In this document: positions 1 to 8,534 of the stretch, piece after piece | Numbering within the stretch: the first letter of the stretch is position 1 | Layout of the letters: every line of letters begins with the position of its first letter | Assembly (NCBI GenBank): GCA_944331805.1 | Contig: CALVIS010000007.1 | Span: forward strand, 1 to 37,546 | Reading direction: 5' to 3' | Source of the DNA: an uncultured Bacilli bacterium | GTDB taxonomy: Bacteria > Bacillota_I > Bacilli_A > RF39 > UBA660 | DNA: 37,546 bases | Made by a program: the position numbers and the translations under genes | Notes under the pieces: model-generated | What the model was told of the DNA's origin: nothing | What the model saw: only the letters and a program-made list of their open reading frames with translations | Databases searched by the model: none

Positions 1-40
1 AACAAATCGAAGAGTTAAAAAACTCTTAAAAATATGATAA

Positions 41-67
41 TATAGTAACTGATGTTACTATATTTTT
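41..67 (+). terminator. Intrinsic terminator upstream of lepA
   Basis: TATAGTAAC (41-49) and GTTACTATA (54-62) form a perfect 9-bp stem with a TGAT loop, followed by TTTTT. It should end transcription of the gene left of the window. A second small inverted repeat, AAGAGTT/AACTCTT (10-27), lies before it without a T-tract. Confidence 0.8.
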
Positions 68-82
68 AAGTAGGTGAAGTTT

Positions 83-1882
83 ATGAAACAAGAAAATATT
101 CGTAATTTTTCTATAATCGCTCATATAGATCATGGTAAAAGTACTTTAGCAGATAGAATATTAGAAGAGACTAAAGCTGTTACAGAAAGAGAAATGAAAG
201 ACCAATTATTAGATTCTATGGATATAGAAAGAGAACGTGGCATTACTATTAAATTAAATGCTGTATCCATTAATTATTCATACAATAATGAAGCATACTT
301 ATTAAACTTAATAGATACTCCAGGTCATGTTGACTTTTCATATGAAGTTAATCGTTCTCTTGCTTCCTGCGAGGGTGCTATTTTAGTAGTAGATGCAACA
401 CAAGGTATAGAAGCTCAAACTCTTGCCAACCTTTATCTTGCTCTTGATAATAATCTAACTATTATTCCTGTTATTAATAAAATAGATCTTCCTAGCGCTG
501 ATATTCCTAAAGTAACAGAAGAACTTAATAATTTAGGATTTGATGAAGAAGAAATCATCTTAACTAGTGCCAAAACAGGTGAGGGTATAAAAGAATTATT
601 AGATGCTATTATTACTAAAATTCCTGCACCTAAAGGTGATGCTTCTAAACCTTTACAGGGATTAATCTTTGATAGTATTTATGACTCTTATCGTGGTGTT
701 TTAACCGCTGTTCGTATATTTAATGGTAGTGTTAAAAAAGGTGATACTATTTATATGTTAAAAAGTAAGGCATCTTATGAAGTATTATCTATTCTAAAAA
801 ATACCCCTAAAGAAGTAGAAGTAAATTCTCTAAGTACAGGAGAAGTAGGTTATATCTATGCCTCAATAAAAAGTATTAGTGATGTTCATGTAGGAGATAC
901 TATTACTTTAAACTCAACTAAAGATAAGATAGAGGCACTACCAGGCTATAAGAAATTAAAAAGTGTAGTTTACTGTGGTCTTTATCCAATAGAAACTAAT
1001 CAATTTGAAGAGTTAAGAGATTCACTTGCTAAGCTAAAATTAAATGATGCGGCACTAGTCTTTGAACCAGAAACATCAGTGGCTTTAGGCTTTGGCTTTA
1101 GAACTGGCTTTTTAGGACTATTACACATGGAAGTAACAATTGAACGTATAAAAAGAGAGTTTGATATAGATGTTATCGCTACAACTCCTTCTGTTATTTA
1201 TAAAGTAACTCTTACTGATGGTACTACTATCGAAGTAGATGCTCCTAATAAAATGCCACCTAAAGTTAAGATAAAAGAAATAAAAGAGCCTTTTGTTAAG
1301 ACTTCTATTTATACTCCTAAAGACTATATTGGTCCTTTAATGGAGTTATGTCAAGATAAAAGAGGTACTTTTATTAATATGAATTATTTAGATGATACAA
1401 GAGTATGCCTTATCTATAAATTACCCTTATCAGAAATAGTCTATGATTTCTTTGACAAATTAAAATCTATTACTAAAGGTTATGCTTCCTTTGATTATGA
1501 AGTAACAGGGTATGAACCTAGTGACTTAGTAAAATTAGATATCTTATTAAATGGCGAAGTAGTAGATGCTCTTAGTATGATAGTTCATAAAGACTTTGCC
1601 TATAATCGTGGTAAATTGATAGTTCATAGACTAAAAGAAGTAATACCTAGACAATTATTTGAAGTTCCAGTTCAAGCTTCTATTGGTAATAAAGTAATCG
1701 CTAGAACTGACATAAAAGCCTTAAGAAAAGATGTTCTTGCTAAATGTTATGGTGGTGATATTACTCGTAAGAAAAAACTACTTGAAAAACAAAAAGAAGG
1801 TAAAAAGAAGATGAAACAAATTGGTAGTGTTGAAGTACCACCTGATGCTTTTCTAGCAATATTAAGTACTAAAGAAAATTAG
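83..1882 (+). CDS. lepA: Elongation factor 4 (LepA), ribosome back-translocase GTPase
   Basis: This is the translational GTPase EF4/LepA, which acts on the elongating ribosome in the cytoplasm. The G domain shows G1 AHIDHGKST (residues 13-21), the switch I stretch [10 protein letters not shown]3 DTPGHVDF, G4 NKID and G5 SAKTG. The C-terminus is Lys-rich, including the run [18 protein letters not shown], typical of LepA. At 599 aa it has the family's normal length. An in-frame GTG at 74 exists, but AGGTGA (72-77) is well placed as the ribosome site for the ATG at 83, so I choose that. A terminator lies on each side, so the gene is probably a single transcription unit. Identification is near certain. 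Confidence 0.97.
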   Translation: MKQENIRNFSIIAHIDHGKSTLADRILEETKAVTEREMKDQLLDSMDIERERGITIKLNAVSINYSYNNEAYLLNLIDTPGHVDFSYEVNRSLASCEGAILVVDATQGIEAQTLANLYLALDNNLTIIPVINKIDLPSADIPKVTEELNNLGFDEEEIILTSAKTGEGIKELLDAIITKIPAPKGDASKPLQGLIFDSIYDSYRGVLTAVRIFNGSVKKGDTIYMLKSKASYEVLSILKNTPKEVEVNSLSTGEVGYIYASIKSISDVHVGDTITLNSTKDKIEALPGYKKLKSVVYCGLYPIETNQFEELRDSLAKLKLNDAALVFEPETSVALGFGFRTGFLGLLHMEVTIERIKREFDIDVIATTPSVIYKVTLTDGTTIEVDAPNKMPPKVKIKEIKEPFVKTSIYTPKDYIGPLMELCQDKRGTFINMNYLDDTRVCLIYKLPLSEIVYDFFDKLKSITKGYASFDYEVTGYEPSDLVKLDILLNGEVVDALSMIVHKDFAYNRGKLIVHRLKEVIPRQLFEVPVQASIGNKVIARTDIKALRKDVLAKCYGGDITRKKKLLEKQKEGKKKMKQIGSVEVPPDAFLAILSTKEN

Positions 1883-1906
1883 AGTTGTAATTAACTCTAT
1901 TTTTTG
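1881..1906 (+). terminator. lepA terminator
   Basis: AGAGTT (1881-1886) pairs with AACTCT (1893-1898), followed by TATTTTTT. The hairpin begins within the lepA stop codon. Confidence 0.65.
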
Positions 1907-1932
1907 TTAGAATCTTTTAGGAGAGTGATTCA

Positions 1933-3087
1933 ATGACTGAGTTAATGCAAATATTAGGAATATTTTTAGAAGGGCTAATCTCTTTTTTCTCACCTTGTGT
2001 TATTCCTTTAATACCTTTATATATGGGCTACCTTGCTACTAATGCAAAAGAAATCGATAAAGATGGTAATGTTACTTATAAAAAGAAAGTAGTTCTAATC
2101 TATACCTTATTCTTTATCTTAGGTATATCTATGTCTTTCTTCATCTTAGGTCTATCTTTTACAGGACTTGGTCTATTCTTTAAAGATAATAGAAAAATAT
2201 TCTTAGAAGTAGGGGGAATCTTAATAGTAATACTAGGACTATTCCAGTTAGGTATAATAAAAGTAGATTTTCTAAATAAAGAGAAGAAATTAAAGATTAA
2301 CTTTAATCCTAATAAGATGACTAAGAAGACTGCTTTTCTAATGGGATTTCTATTCTCATTCGCTTGGACTCCTTGTGTAGGGCCAGCTTTATCATCAACT
2401 CTAATCATGGCAAGTACTGCAAGTACGGCTTTAATAGGAAATCTTTTTGTCTTAGTTTATGCTATAGGCTTTTTATTACCATTTATAATATTAGGACTCT
2501 TTACTACTAAAGTCTTAAATATAATTAAAAGAAAACAAAATATCTTAAACTATGTTGTTAAAGTAGGAGCCTTAATCATTATAGTTATGGGCAGTTACGT
2601 ATCTTATACAGGCTTTACTATGGAGCCTATTAAAGATGAAGAGACTGTAAAGAGTACTGGTAAAGTAGAACTAGGAACACCTATTAACTTTACTCTAAAA
2701 GACCAAAATGGTAATACTCATACTTTAGATGACTACATAGGTAAAACCATTGTCTTACATTTCTATGCCATTGACTGTTTCGCTTGCCTAGATGAACTAC
2801 CTAATATTGAGAGATTATATAACGATTATAATCAAAATAAAGATGACGTTGTTATTTTAGGTATTGCCAATACATCTCGTAATCCTAAAGATGATATAAT
2901 AGATTTCTTAGATAAAAATAATTATACATTTACATCACTAAATGCTAAGGATAAATTATTTGATAAATACTATATAACAACCTATCCTAATACTTATATT
3001 ATAAACTCTAATGGTAATATTGCCTTTACTTCTTTTGGTAGTATGACTTATGATGGCCTAAAAGAAGAAATAGAGAAAGTGAGATAA
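1933..3087 (+). CDS. CcdA/DsbD-type membrane thiol transporter fused to a TlpA-like thioredoxin domain
   Basis: The N-terminal half is a CcdA-like membrane protein that moves reducing equivalents across the membrane. Its two hallmark cysteines sit in FFSPCVIPLIP (C22) and AWTPCVGPA (C148), within about six hydrophobic segments. After a last membrane span near residues 210-225, the C-terminal ~140 residues form an extracytoplasmic AhpC/TlpA-type thioredoxin fold with the redox pair C282-F-A-C285. Fusing donor and acceptor in one chain suggests a self-contained system that keeps exported thiols reduced. The start ATG has AGGAGAG upstream (1919-1925). What is known of the family supports thiol-disulfide exchange. 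The substrate is unknown; no cytochrome c genes are nearby, so a maturation role in cytochrome synthesis is not supported. Confidence 0.9.
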   Translation: MTELMQILGIFLEGLISFFSPCVIPLIPLYMGYLATNAKEIDKDGNVTYKKKVVLIYTLFFILGISMSFFILGLSFTGLGLFFKDNRKIFLEVGGILIVILGLFQLGIIKVDFLNKEKKLKINFNPNKMTKKTAFLMGFLFSFAWTPCVGPALSSTLIMASTASTALIGNLFVLVYAIGFLLPFIILGLFTTKVLNIIKRKQNILNYVVKVGALIIIVMGSYVSYTGFTMEPIKDEETVKSTGKVELGTPINFTLKDQNGNTHTLDDYIGKTIVLHFYAIDCFACLDELPNIERLYNDYNQNKDDVVILGIANTSRNPKDDIIDFLDKNNYTFTSLNAKDKLFDKYYITTYPNTYIINSNGNIAFTSFGSMTYDGLKEEIEKVR

Positions 3088-3088
3088 A

Positions 3089-3110
3089 AAACTTTAAAAA
3101 AAGTTTATTT
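3089..3110 (+). terminator. Weak AT-rich terminator
   Basis: AAACTTT (3089-3095) and AAAGTTT (3100-3106) form a 7-bp stem with an AAAA loop, followed by ATTTT. All stem pairs but two are A-T, so it is probably leaky. Confidence 0.4.
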
Positions 3111-3140
3111 TCCTATATACTTATTATAGAGGGATAAGTA

Positions 3141-4034
3141 ATGAATAGTAGAATTGAATTAAATAAAGATAAACAAAAAGATATAGATAGAGAAAAACAA
3201 ACAGAAAAAGTAAAAAAGATAGTTAAGAGAATAGTAATATTTATTATTATAATCTTTTTCCTTGTCTTTTTTACATTTTTTTACATTACTAATATTGGAA
3301 CAACATCTCTAATAGTTAATGAAGAAGCGATTGTTAACTCTAAACTACCAGAGTCATTTAGTGGACTTAAAGTTATTCAGTTTGGAGATTTACATTATAG
3401 TAATAATGATTTATTAAAAGATGTAGTTAATGCTATTACGAAAAGAAATCCTGATTTAATTTTATTTACAGGAGACTTATTAAGTGATGAAAATTTAACT
3501 CCTAGTAATAGAAAAAAACTAGTTAAAGAGTTAAAGAAATTAGACTCTACTTTAGGTAAATATGCAGTATTAGGAGAGTCTGATAATGATGATGCCGTAT
3601 CTATTTTAGTAGATTGTGGCTTTAAGGTATTAGATGATAGTAATGAGCTTATCTATAATGAGTCTAATGAACCTATCATGTTGGTAGGATTAAATACTAA
3701 TAATGATGTAATTAATTATGATAAAGCTTTTACTAATTATAATGAATCTACTTATACTATAACAATATTTCATAAACCAGATTATATAGATGAGTTTGTT
3801 GAAGTATATCCTATTGATTTAGCTTTAGCAGGACACTCTCATTTAGGAGAGATTAGAATACCTTACTTACTTAATCTAGCTTCTAAAGACCATGCTTCTA
3901 AATATATAAATTCATATTATGAAATTAATAATACCAAATTTTATATAACATCAGGAATTGGAACAGATACCTATGATGTTAGAATTAATGCAAGACCATC
4001 TATTAATTTCTTTAGACTTAGGAAAACAGCTTAG
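3141..4034 (+). CDS. Membrane-anchored calcineurin-like metallophosphoesterase (YaeI/YkuE type)
   Basis: A charged N-terminus is followed by one membrane span (about residues 30-52), and then by an extracytoplasmic metallophosphoesterase domain. Metal-ligand motifs are GDLHYS (D83, H85), FTGDLL (D112), FHKPD and GHSH (231-234). The usual GNHD/E motif appears as LGESDND, so the Asn and His at that place are replaced; this is the one odd feature. Members of this group often act on lipid-linked or UDP-sugar phosphoesters, but I infer no specific substrate. The gene converges on the D,D-carboxypeptidase gene with a 17-bp overlap of coding ends (4018-4034). Confidence 0.85.
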   Translation: MNSRIELNKDKQKDIDREKQTEKVKKIVKRIVIFIIIIFFLVFFTFFYITNIGTTSLIVNEEAIVNSKLPESFSGLKVIQFGDLHYSNNDLLKDVVNAITKRNPDLILFTGDLLSDENLTPSNRKKLVKELKKLDSTLGKYAVLGESDNDDAVSILVDCGFKVLDDSNELIYNESNEPIMLVGLNTNNDVINYDKAFTNYNESTYTITIFHKPDYIDEFVEVYPIDLALAGHSHLGEIRIPYLLNLASKDHASKYINSYYEINNTKFYITSGIGTDTYDVRINARPSINFFRLRKTA

Positions 4035-5067
4035 TAAAGAAGTTTTCTTTTTTCTTTGTCTCTTTTATATAAAGTGGAATCTTCTTTAAAGTTTTATTAC
4101 TAAGAGTAATATTAATATTACCAACTTTACCACTTTTTATTGAGTCATCAATACTTGCAAGAACTTTAACATTATCTTTTTCTTCTTCTGTTAAAGGATA
4201 AGTAAAAGATTTATTTACATAGTACTTATTATCATCAATAACAAGGTCAAAATCATTTTTATCAACAATATTATAATTACTATAGTTATCAAAGGCATAT
4301 TCTGCTAGTCTTTCATGATTATTATACTCATCATTATCATCTAAAGTAACAACAGTTATTTCTAAGTCACCTTTTTTATGAGTAGTAACAAGAGTTTTAC
4401 CAGCACTAGGAGTATAACCATTTTTACCACCAGTACAGTATTTATAATCTCCTAATAGTTTCATTCTGTTATACCAAAGATAACTCTTATTATCAGTTTT
4501 AACTCTATATTCTTCAGTACCAATTATTTTTCTATAAGTCTTGTTCTTATAAGCATATCTTGATAGTTTTGCCATATCTCTAGCGGTAGAGTAGTTCTTA
4601 GTCTCTTCATCAAGGCCATGAGGATTACTGAAACTAGTATTAGTCATACCAATTTCCTTCGCTTTTTCATTCATCATTTTAACAAACTCTTCTTCTGTTT
4701 CTGCTGTGGCTTTTGCAATTACAACTGAAGCATCATTACCACTTCTAAGCATAAGACCATAGAGTAAATCAATTAACTTCATCTTTTCATTTAATTCTAA
4801 ATAAATACTAGTTCCATACATCTTTAGAATCTCTTCTCCTGCTTTAATCTCTTTATCTAAATCTCCCTCTTCAAGGGCAATAATACAAGTCATTATTTTA
4901 GTAATTGACGCGATTAATCTTTCTTCATCAGCATTATTTTCATATAAAACTCTACCACTATCTAAATCCATAATAATACTACTTCTAGCAGTATCAAAAG
5001 TATCTTCTTTACTTAAAACATTTAAAGGTATTAAAAATAATAACAATATAACTAATACTTTCTTCAT
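4018..5067 (-). CDS. Serine-type D-Ala-D-Ala carboxypeptidase (S11 family, DacF/PBP5-like)
   Basis: This low-molecular-weight penicillin-binding protein trims the terminal D-Ala from peptidoglycan stem peptides outside the cell. A signal peptide covers residues 1-19. The active-site motifs are S54-I-T-K57 and S109-G-N111. The third box, normally KTG, reads K215-N-G217 in GGKNGYTPSAG. The C-terminal ~100 residues form the small beta domain, ending KKKENFFTKLFS, probably an amphipathic membrane anchor. Length 349 aa is in the family range. AGGTGAA lies just before the ATG on the minus strand (+ strand TTCACCT, 5073-5079). It is the only long minus-strand gene in this part of the window. The KNG variant could alter beta-lactam binding, which is inference. 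Confidence 0.92.
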   Translation of the reverse strand: MKKVLVILLLFLIPLNVLSKEDTFDTARSSIIMDLDSGRVLYENNADEERLIASITKIMTCIIALEEGDLDKEIKAGEEILKMYGTSIYLELNEKMKLIDLLYGLMLRSGNDASVVIAKATAETEEEFVKMMNEKAKEIGMTNTSFSNPHGLDEETKNYSTARDMAKLSRYAYKNKTYRKIIGTEEYRVKTDNKSYLWYNRMKLLGDYKYCTGGKNGYTPSAGKTLVTTHKKGDLEITVVTLDDNDEYNNHERLAEYAFDNYSNYNIVDKNDFDLVIDDNKYYVNKSFTYPLTEEEKDNVKVLASIDDSIKSGKVGNINITLSNKTLKKIPLYIKETKKKENFFTKLFS

Positions 5068-5143
5068 GAAACTTCACCTAATAAAACTTATTCTAAAAAA
5101 ATAAAAGTATAACTTTCTTTATTAGTTTAATAATATTAATAGT

Positions 5144-5235
5144 GAAAGTTGCACTGTCTAGTTCGAGAAAGTTGCACAATAAAATTACAGAAAACTGCAC
5201 AACGAAGTTCAAGAAAGTTGCACAATGGTTTAAAA
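5144..5235 (+). repeat. Four direct repeats with exact 23-bp period upstream of the first ATPase gene
   Basis: The core GAAAGTTGCAC starts at 5144, 5167, 5190 (as GAAAACTGCAC) and 5213, that is exactly every 23 bp. The remaining 12 bp of each unit are more variable, with AAT/AAC and GTTCAA-like traces. The last unit supplies the TTGCAC -35 box of the next gene. A matching pair with the same spacing lies before the next ATPase gene. It could be a regulator-binding array or the multiple-repeat end of an IS21-like element; no transposase is present. Confidence 0.85.
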
Positions 5236-5246
5236 TATGATATTAT
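5218..5246 (+). promoter_or_regulatory. Sigma-A promoter of the first DUF4143 ATPase gene
   Basis: TTGCAC (5218-5223), a 17-bp spacer and TATTAT (5241-5246) fit a housekeeping promoter. The -35 hexamer lies inside the fourth 23-bp repeat, so a protein bound to the array would occlude or contact RNA polymerase. Confidence 0.65.
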
Positions 5247-5265
5247 GTTAGTGAGGTGAAATGAT

Positions 5266-6552
5266 ATGGCGTTAACAAAAGAAGGATATAAAGAAAGATT
5301 AATTGACAAAAAAATTGATAGATATTTAAAAATATTTGGAGCTTTAAGTATTGAAGGGCCAAAATGGTGTGGTAAGACTTGGACTTCTCTTAATCATTGT
5401 AATTCTGCTATTTATTTAGATGAGACTGAAGAAAATTATAATACGAGAGCGAAAGCAGAAATCGATGTTGGTCTTATACTCGGTGAAGATTATCCCGAAT
5501 TAATAGATGAGTGGGGGAGAATACCTGCTGTATGGGATGCTGTTAGACATAGATGTGATATGGATAAAATAAAAGGAAAATATATTTTAACAGAATCTAC
5601 TACTATTAGAGATAAAAGTAAAATACATCATTCTGGAGCTGGAAGAATCGATAGATTAAAAATGTATTCTATGAGCCTTTATGAATCAGGAGATTCAAAT
5701 GGGGAAATATCATTAACTGATATGTTTGAGGGAAAAAAAGTGTGTAAAACAGTAAAGATAAAACCTACTTATGAAGGACTTGCGAAAATGATAGTTAGAG
5801 GCGGGTGGCCTGAAAATATATCAACTGATGATAATGACTTACATATATTACCACAAAGCTACATAAATGCAGTTTTAGAGTCAGATATTTCTAAAGATGG
5901 AGTTCTAAGAGACAAAAATAAAATGCGAATGTTATTAAAATCTCTTGCTAGAAATGAAAGTACAGTTGTAAGTAATAATACTTTAATAAGAGATATAGAA
6001 GAAGTAGCAACAGATGAAGAATACACTGTAAGTAGAAATACTATTGCAGATTATTTAAATATTTTAGAGAATTTATATTTACTTGAAAATCAAGAAGCTT
6101 ATACAACTAATTTAAGGTCTAAAGAAAGAGTTGGAAAATCTTCAAAAAGACACTTTACTGATCCATCACTTGCTTGTGCAATTCTTTCTATTACGCCTAA
6201 AATATTAGAAAATGATATAAGAACTTTTGGTTTAATGTTTGAAGCTTTAGTAGAAAGAGATTTAAGAATATATATAGAGAGTTTAGATGGAAAACTTTAT
6301 CATTATAGAAATAATAATAATGGTGTAGAAGTTGATGCAATTGTTGAGCTTCCTACTGGTGAATTTGGAGCGATTGAGATTAAGTTAGGTACAAATGAAA
6401 TAGAATCTGCTAAAGAAAGTTTAACAAAGTTTTCTAATGAGGTAAAAGTGGAGCCTAAATTTAAATGTATTATATGTGGATTGTGGGATGCAGTAGTAAA
6501 AGATGAAGAAACAGGTATTTACATTATTCCAATTACTGCTTTAAAGCCATAG
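5266..6552 (+). CDS. AAA ATPase with DUF4143-type nuclease-like C-terminus (paralogue 1)
   Basis: This 428-aa protein belongs to the widespread AAA_14/DUF4143 ATPases. Walker A is GPKWCGKTW (about residue 31), and Walker B is the hydrophobic run ending LIDEW. The usual sensor sequence LTGS reads ILTESTT here, with Glu in place of Gly. The C-terminal domain carries EVDAIVELP and AIEIKLG, the acidic-Lys pattern of a PD-(D/E)XK-like fold typical of DUF4143. The function of the family is not established; DNA- or defence-related roles are only guesses. GAGGTG (5252-5257) precedes the ATG. The next gene is a close paralogue in the same orientation, but it has its own promoter. The Gly-to-Glu change might mean that this copy is drifting. 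Confidence 0.88.
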   Translation: MALTKEGYKERLIDKKIDRYLKIFGALSIEGPKWCGKTWTSLNHCNSAIYLDETEENYNTRAKAEIDVGLILGEDYPELIDEWGRIPAVWDAVRHRCDMDKIKGKYILTESTTIRDKSKIHHSGAGRIDRLKMYSMSLYESGDSNGEISLTDMFEGKKVCKTVKIKPTYEGLAKMIVRGGWPENISTDDNDLHILPQSYINAVLESDISKDGVLRDKNKMRMLLKSLARNESTVVSNNTLIRDIEEVATDEEYTVSRNTIADYLNILENLYLLENQEAYTTNLRSKERVGKSSKRHFTDPSLACAILSITPKILENDIRTFGLMFEALVERDLRIYIESLDGKLYHYRNNNNGVEVDAIVELPTGEFGAIEIKLGTNEIESAKESLTKFSNEVKVEPKFKCIICGLWDAVVKDEETGIYIIPITALKP

Positions 6553-6571
6553 TTAAAATGGCTATATTTTG
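6545..6571 (+). terminator. Possible terminator between the two ATPase paralogues
   Basis: AGCCAT (6545-6550) pairs with ATGGCT (6558-6563) and is followed by TATATTTT. The stem is only 6 bp and overlaps the stop codon of the upstream gene. Confidence 0.45.
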
Positions 6572-6617
6572 GAAAGGTGGGTAGTAAAGTTATTGAAAAG
6601 TGGGCAATGTTATTATA
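6572..6617 (+). repeat. Two direct repeats with 23-bp period upstream of the second ATPase gene
   Basis: GAAAGGTGGG at 6572 and GAAAAGTGGG at 6595 start exactly 23 bp apart, followed by related TAGTAAAG/CAATGTTA sequence. Spacing and GAAA-(G/A)-(G/T)TG core match the four-unit array at 5144-5235, although the cores differ in the GCAC/GGG part. Confidence 0.65.
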
Positions 6618-6621
6618 TAAT
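6593..6621 (+). promoter_or_regulatory. Sigma-A promoter of the second DUF4143 ATPase gene
   Basis: TTGAAA (6593-6598), 17 bp, TATAAT (6616-6621): a near-consensus promoter whose -35 overlaps the second repeat unit. Confidence 0.75.
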
Positions 6622-6644
6622 ATCAATATAAGAAAGGTGATAAT

Positions 6645-7928
6645 ATGAGTTTAACTAAAGAAAATTATAAAGAAAGATTAATAGATGAAAAGATAACTAA
6701 ATATTTAAACGTTTTTGGTGCGGTATCTATCGAAGGGCCTAAGTGGTGTGGTAAAACTTGGACCTCCCTGAATCATGCTAATAGTGTAGTTTATATGACT
6801 GAAAAAGATAAAAAGGATTTAGCCAATGCTAATCCAAAATATATTTTTGAAGATTTAAGACCACAACTTATCGACGAATGGCAGATAGTTCCTAGTATTT
6901 GGGATGCTGTAAGACATGAATGTGACAGTGATCATGATAAAGGAAAATTCATTTTAACTGGATCAACTACTCTTACTAAAGAAGAAAAAGAAGAAGAAGT
7001 CTTTCACTCTGGAGTTGGTAGAATTGCTACCTTAAAAATGTATCCAATGAGTCTTTATGAATCAGGAGATTCAAATGGTGAAATAAGCCTTCTAGATATG
7101 TTAAACAACAAAAATGTAGGAAAGTCAGTAAAAAAATATGAACTTGATGAAATAGCTGGATTAATTATTAGAGGTGGTTGGCCTGAAAATTTAGAAGTTA
7201 GTAAAGAAAATATTGATTTAATACCAAGTAATTATATTGAGAATGTAATAAATAAAGATATACACGAGAGAAAAGATCATAAAAGAGATTCTAATAAAAT
7301 GAGAATGATATTAAAATCTTTAGCAAGAAATGAATCATCACCTATTGGTTATGATACTATAGTAAAAGATATCGCTGAATATGAAAATGAAAGTGATTTG
7401 GTAGAAAATAGAAAAACAGTTGCAGATTATATTAAAGTGCTAGATTCTTTATATTTAACATCAAACCAAGAAGCTTATAGTATTAATTATAGATCATCAA
7501 AAAGAATTGGTAAGTCTGCTAAAAGGCATCTAGTAGATCCATCATTATCCTGTGCTTTACTAGATTTATCTGTTGATAAATTAATGCACGACTTTAATAC
7601 TTTTGGCTTAATGTTTGAAGCTTTAGTAGAAAGAGATTTAAGAATATATATGGATTATTTAGATGGACATTTATATCATTTTAGAGATAATACAAGTGGT
7701 GATGAAGTAGATGCTATTTTAGAATTTAAAAGTGGTGAATATGCTGCAGTTGAAATAAAACTAAACTATAGAAGTATAGAGGAAGCGAAAGAAAGTTTGT
7801 TAAAATTTTATAATAACGTATCTAAAAAACCAAAATTCATGTGTATAATTGTTGGCAATTTTAGTGCCATTATGAAAGATGAAGAAACAGGTATTTACAT
7901 TATACCAATAACAACTTTAAAGCCTTAA
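6645..7928 (+). CDS. AAA ATPase with DUF4143-type C-terminus (paralogue 2)
   Basis: A 427-aa paralogue of the preceding gene, alike over its whole length: shared blocks include GPKWCGKTWTSLNH, SLYESGDSNGEISL, FGLMFEALVERDLRIY and DEETGIYIIPIT. Walker A is GPKWCGKTW and Walker B ends LIDEW. The sensor motif here is the standard ILTGSTT, unlike the ILTESTT of its neighbour. C-terminal motifs EVDAILEF and AVEIKLN mark the nuclease-like domain. The ribosome site GAAAGGTGAT precedes the ATG. The tandem arrangement points to a local duplication followed by divergence. The cellular role is unknown. Confidence 0.88.
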   Translation: MSLTKENYKERLIDEKITKYLNVFGAVSIEGPKWCGKTWTSLNHANSVVYMTEKDKKDLANANPKYIFEDLRPQLIDEWQIVPSIWDAVRHECDSDHDKGKFILTGSTTLTKEEKEEEVFHSGVGRIATLKMYPMSLYESGDSNGEISLLDMLNNKNVGKSVKKYELDEIAGLIIRGGWPENLEVSKENIDLIPSNYIENVINKDIHERKDHKRDSNKMRMILKSLARNESSPIGYDTIVKDIAEYENESDLVENRKTVADYIKVLDSLYLTSNQEAYSINYRSSKRIGKSAKRHLVDPSLSCALLDLSVDKLMHDFNTFGLMFEALVERDLRIYMDYLDGHLYHFRDNTSGDEVDAILEFKSGEYAAVEIKLNYRSIEEAKESLLKFYNNVSKKPKFMCIIVGNFSAIMKDEETGIYIIPITTLKP

Positions 7929-7960
7929 GTGTAAAATAGTACAACAATAAAAAATATTTC

Positions 7961-7989
7961 TTGCCTTTTCTCTCTATATAACGTATCCT
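7961..7989 (+). promoter_or_regulatory. Probable promoter of the lipoprotein gene
   Basis: TTGCCT (7961-7966), 17 bp, TATCCT (7984-7989). It leaves only a very short leader before the GGAGGAT ribosome site (8001-8007). Confidence 0.45.
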
Positions 7990-8009
7990 AGAATTAGGAA
8001 GGAGGATAA

Positions 8010-8465
8010 ATGGTGAGAGGAGTAAAATTATTCGGTATCTTAGCAGTATCAATACTATTTATAACAGGTTGTGGAGGAGAAAAAAAACTTACTTGTACTA
8101 ACAGTGAAGAAGATAGTGGTATCAAAATGAAACAAGAAATAACTATGACTTTTAAAGATGATAAAGTTTCATACGTTAAGATGAGTATTGATAATGAAGC
8201 GACAGATGATACTATTATTGATAACTGGGATATGTTTGTATCCATGTTAGATTCACAATTTGAAGAAACTGATAAAGATGGTGTTAAATTAAAAACTAAT
8301 AATAATGCTGACAAACATATCTATAATGTATCATTAGAAATTAATGTAGAAAAAGCAAGTGATGATGCCTTATCAGAATATGGTTTAGACGGTATAGCAG
8401 ATGCAAACGCAACATATGAAGATACTAAAAAAGATGCTGAAGCTGATGGCTTTACTTGTAAATAA
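8010..8465 (+). CDS. Small secreted lipoprotein of unknown function
   Basis: The 151-aa product begins with a lipoprotein signal peptide: positive start MVRGVK, hydrophobic core, and lipobox FITGC with the lipidated Cys near residue 21. The mature part is acidic and largely beta-type with two further cysteines, at KLTCTN and the C-terminal FTCK, which could form one disulfide. I do not recognise the family with confidence; the layout resembles small YehR/DUF1307-like lipoproteins, but this is weak. A strong GGAGGAT (8001-8007) and a strong terminator right after the stop suggest a monocistronic unit. Confidence 0.75.
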   Translation: MVRGVKLFGILAVSILFITGCGGEKKLTCTNSEEDSGIKMKQEITMTFKDDKVSYVKMSIDNEATDDTIIDNWDMFVSMLDSQFEETDKDGVKLKTNNNADKHIYNVSLEINVEKASDDALSEYGLDGIADANATYEDTKKDAEADGFTCK

Positions 8466-8466
8466 G

Positions 8467-8497
8467 AAAGAAAAGGTCTTTTACTTTTCTTTTTTTT
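8467..8497 (+). terminator. Terminator after the lipoprotein gene
   Basis: AGAAAAG (8469-8475) pairs with CTTTTCT (8484-8490) with flanking AA/TT, followed by a run of T to 8497. Confidence 0.85.
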
Positions 8498-8534
8498 GTG
8501 CTATAGTTATTTTATAAGAATAGGAGGAGTTTAA

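Noticed and set aside
2100..2408. Minus-strand ORF opposite the CcdA-like gene, and similar antisense ORFs elsewhere
   Set aside because: They are shadows of well-supported + strand genes and carry no recognisable motifs or ribosome sites.
5144..5235. CRISPR array
   Set aside because: Units are contiguous at a 23-bp period with only an 11-bp conserved core, so there is no repeat-spacer structure and no cas gene.
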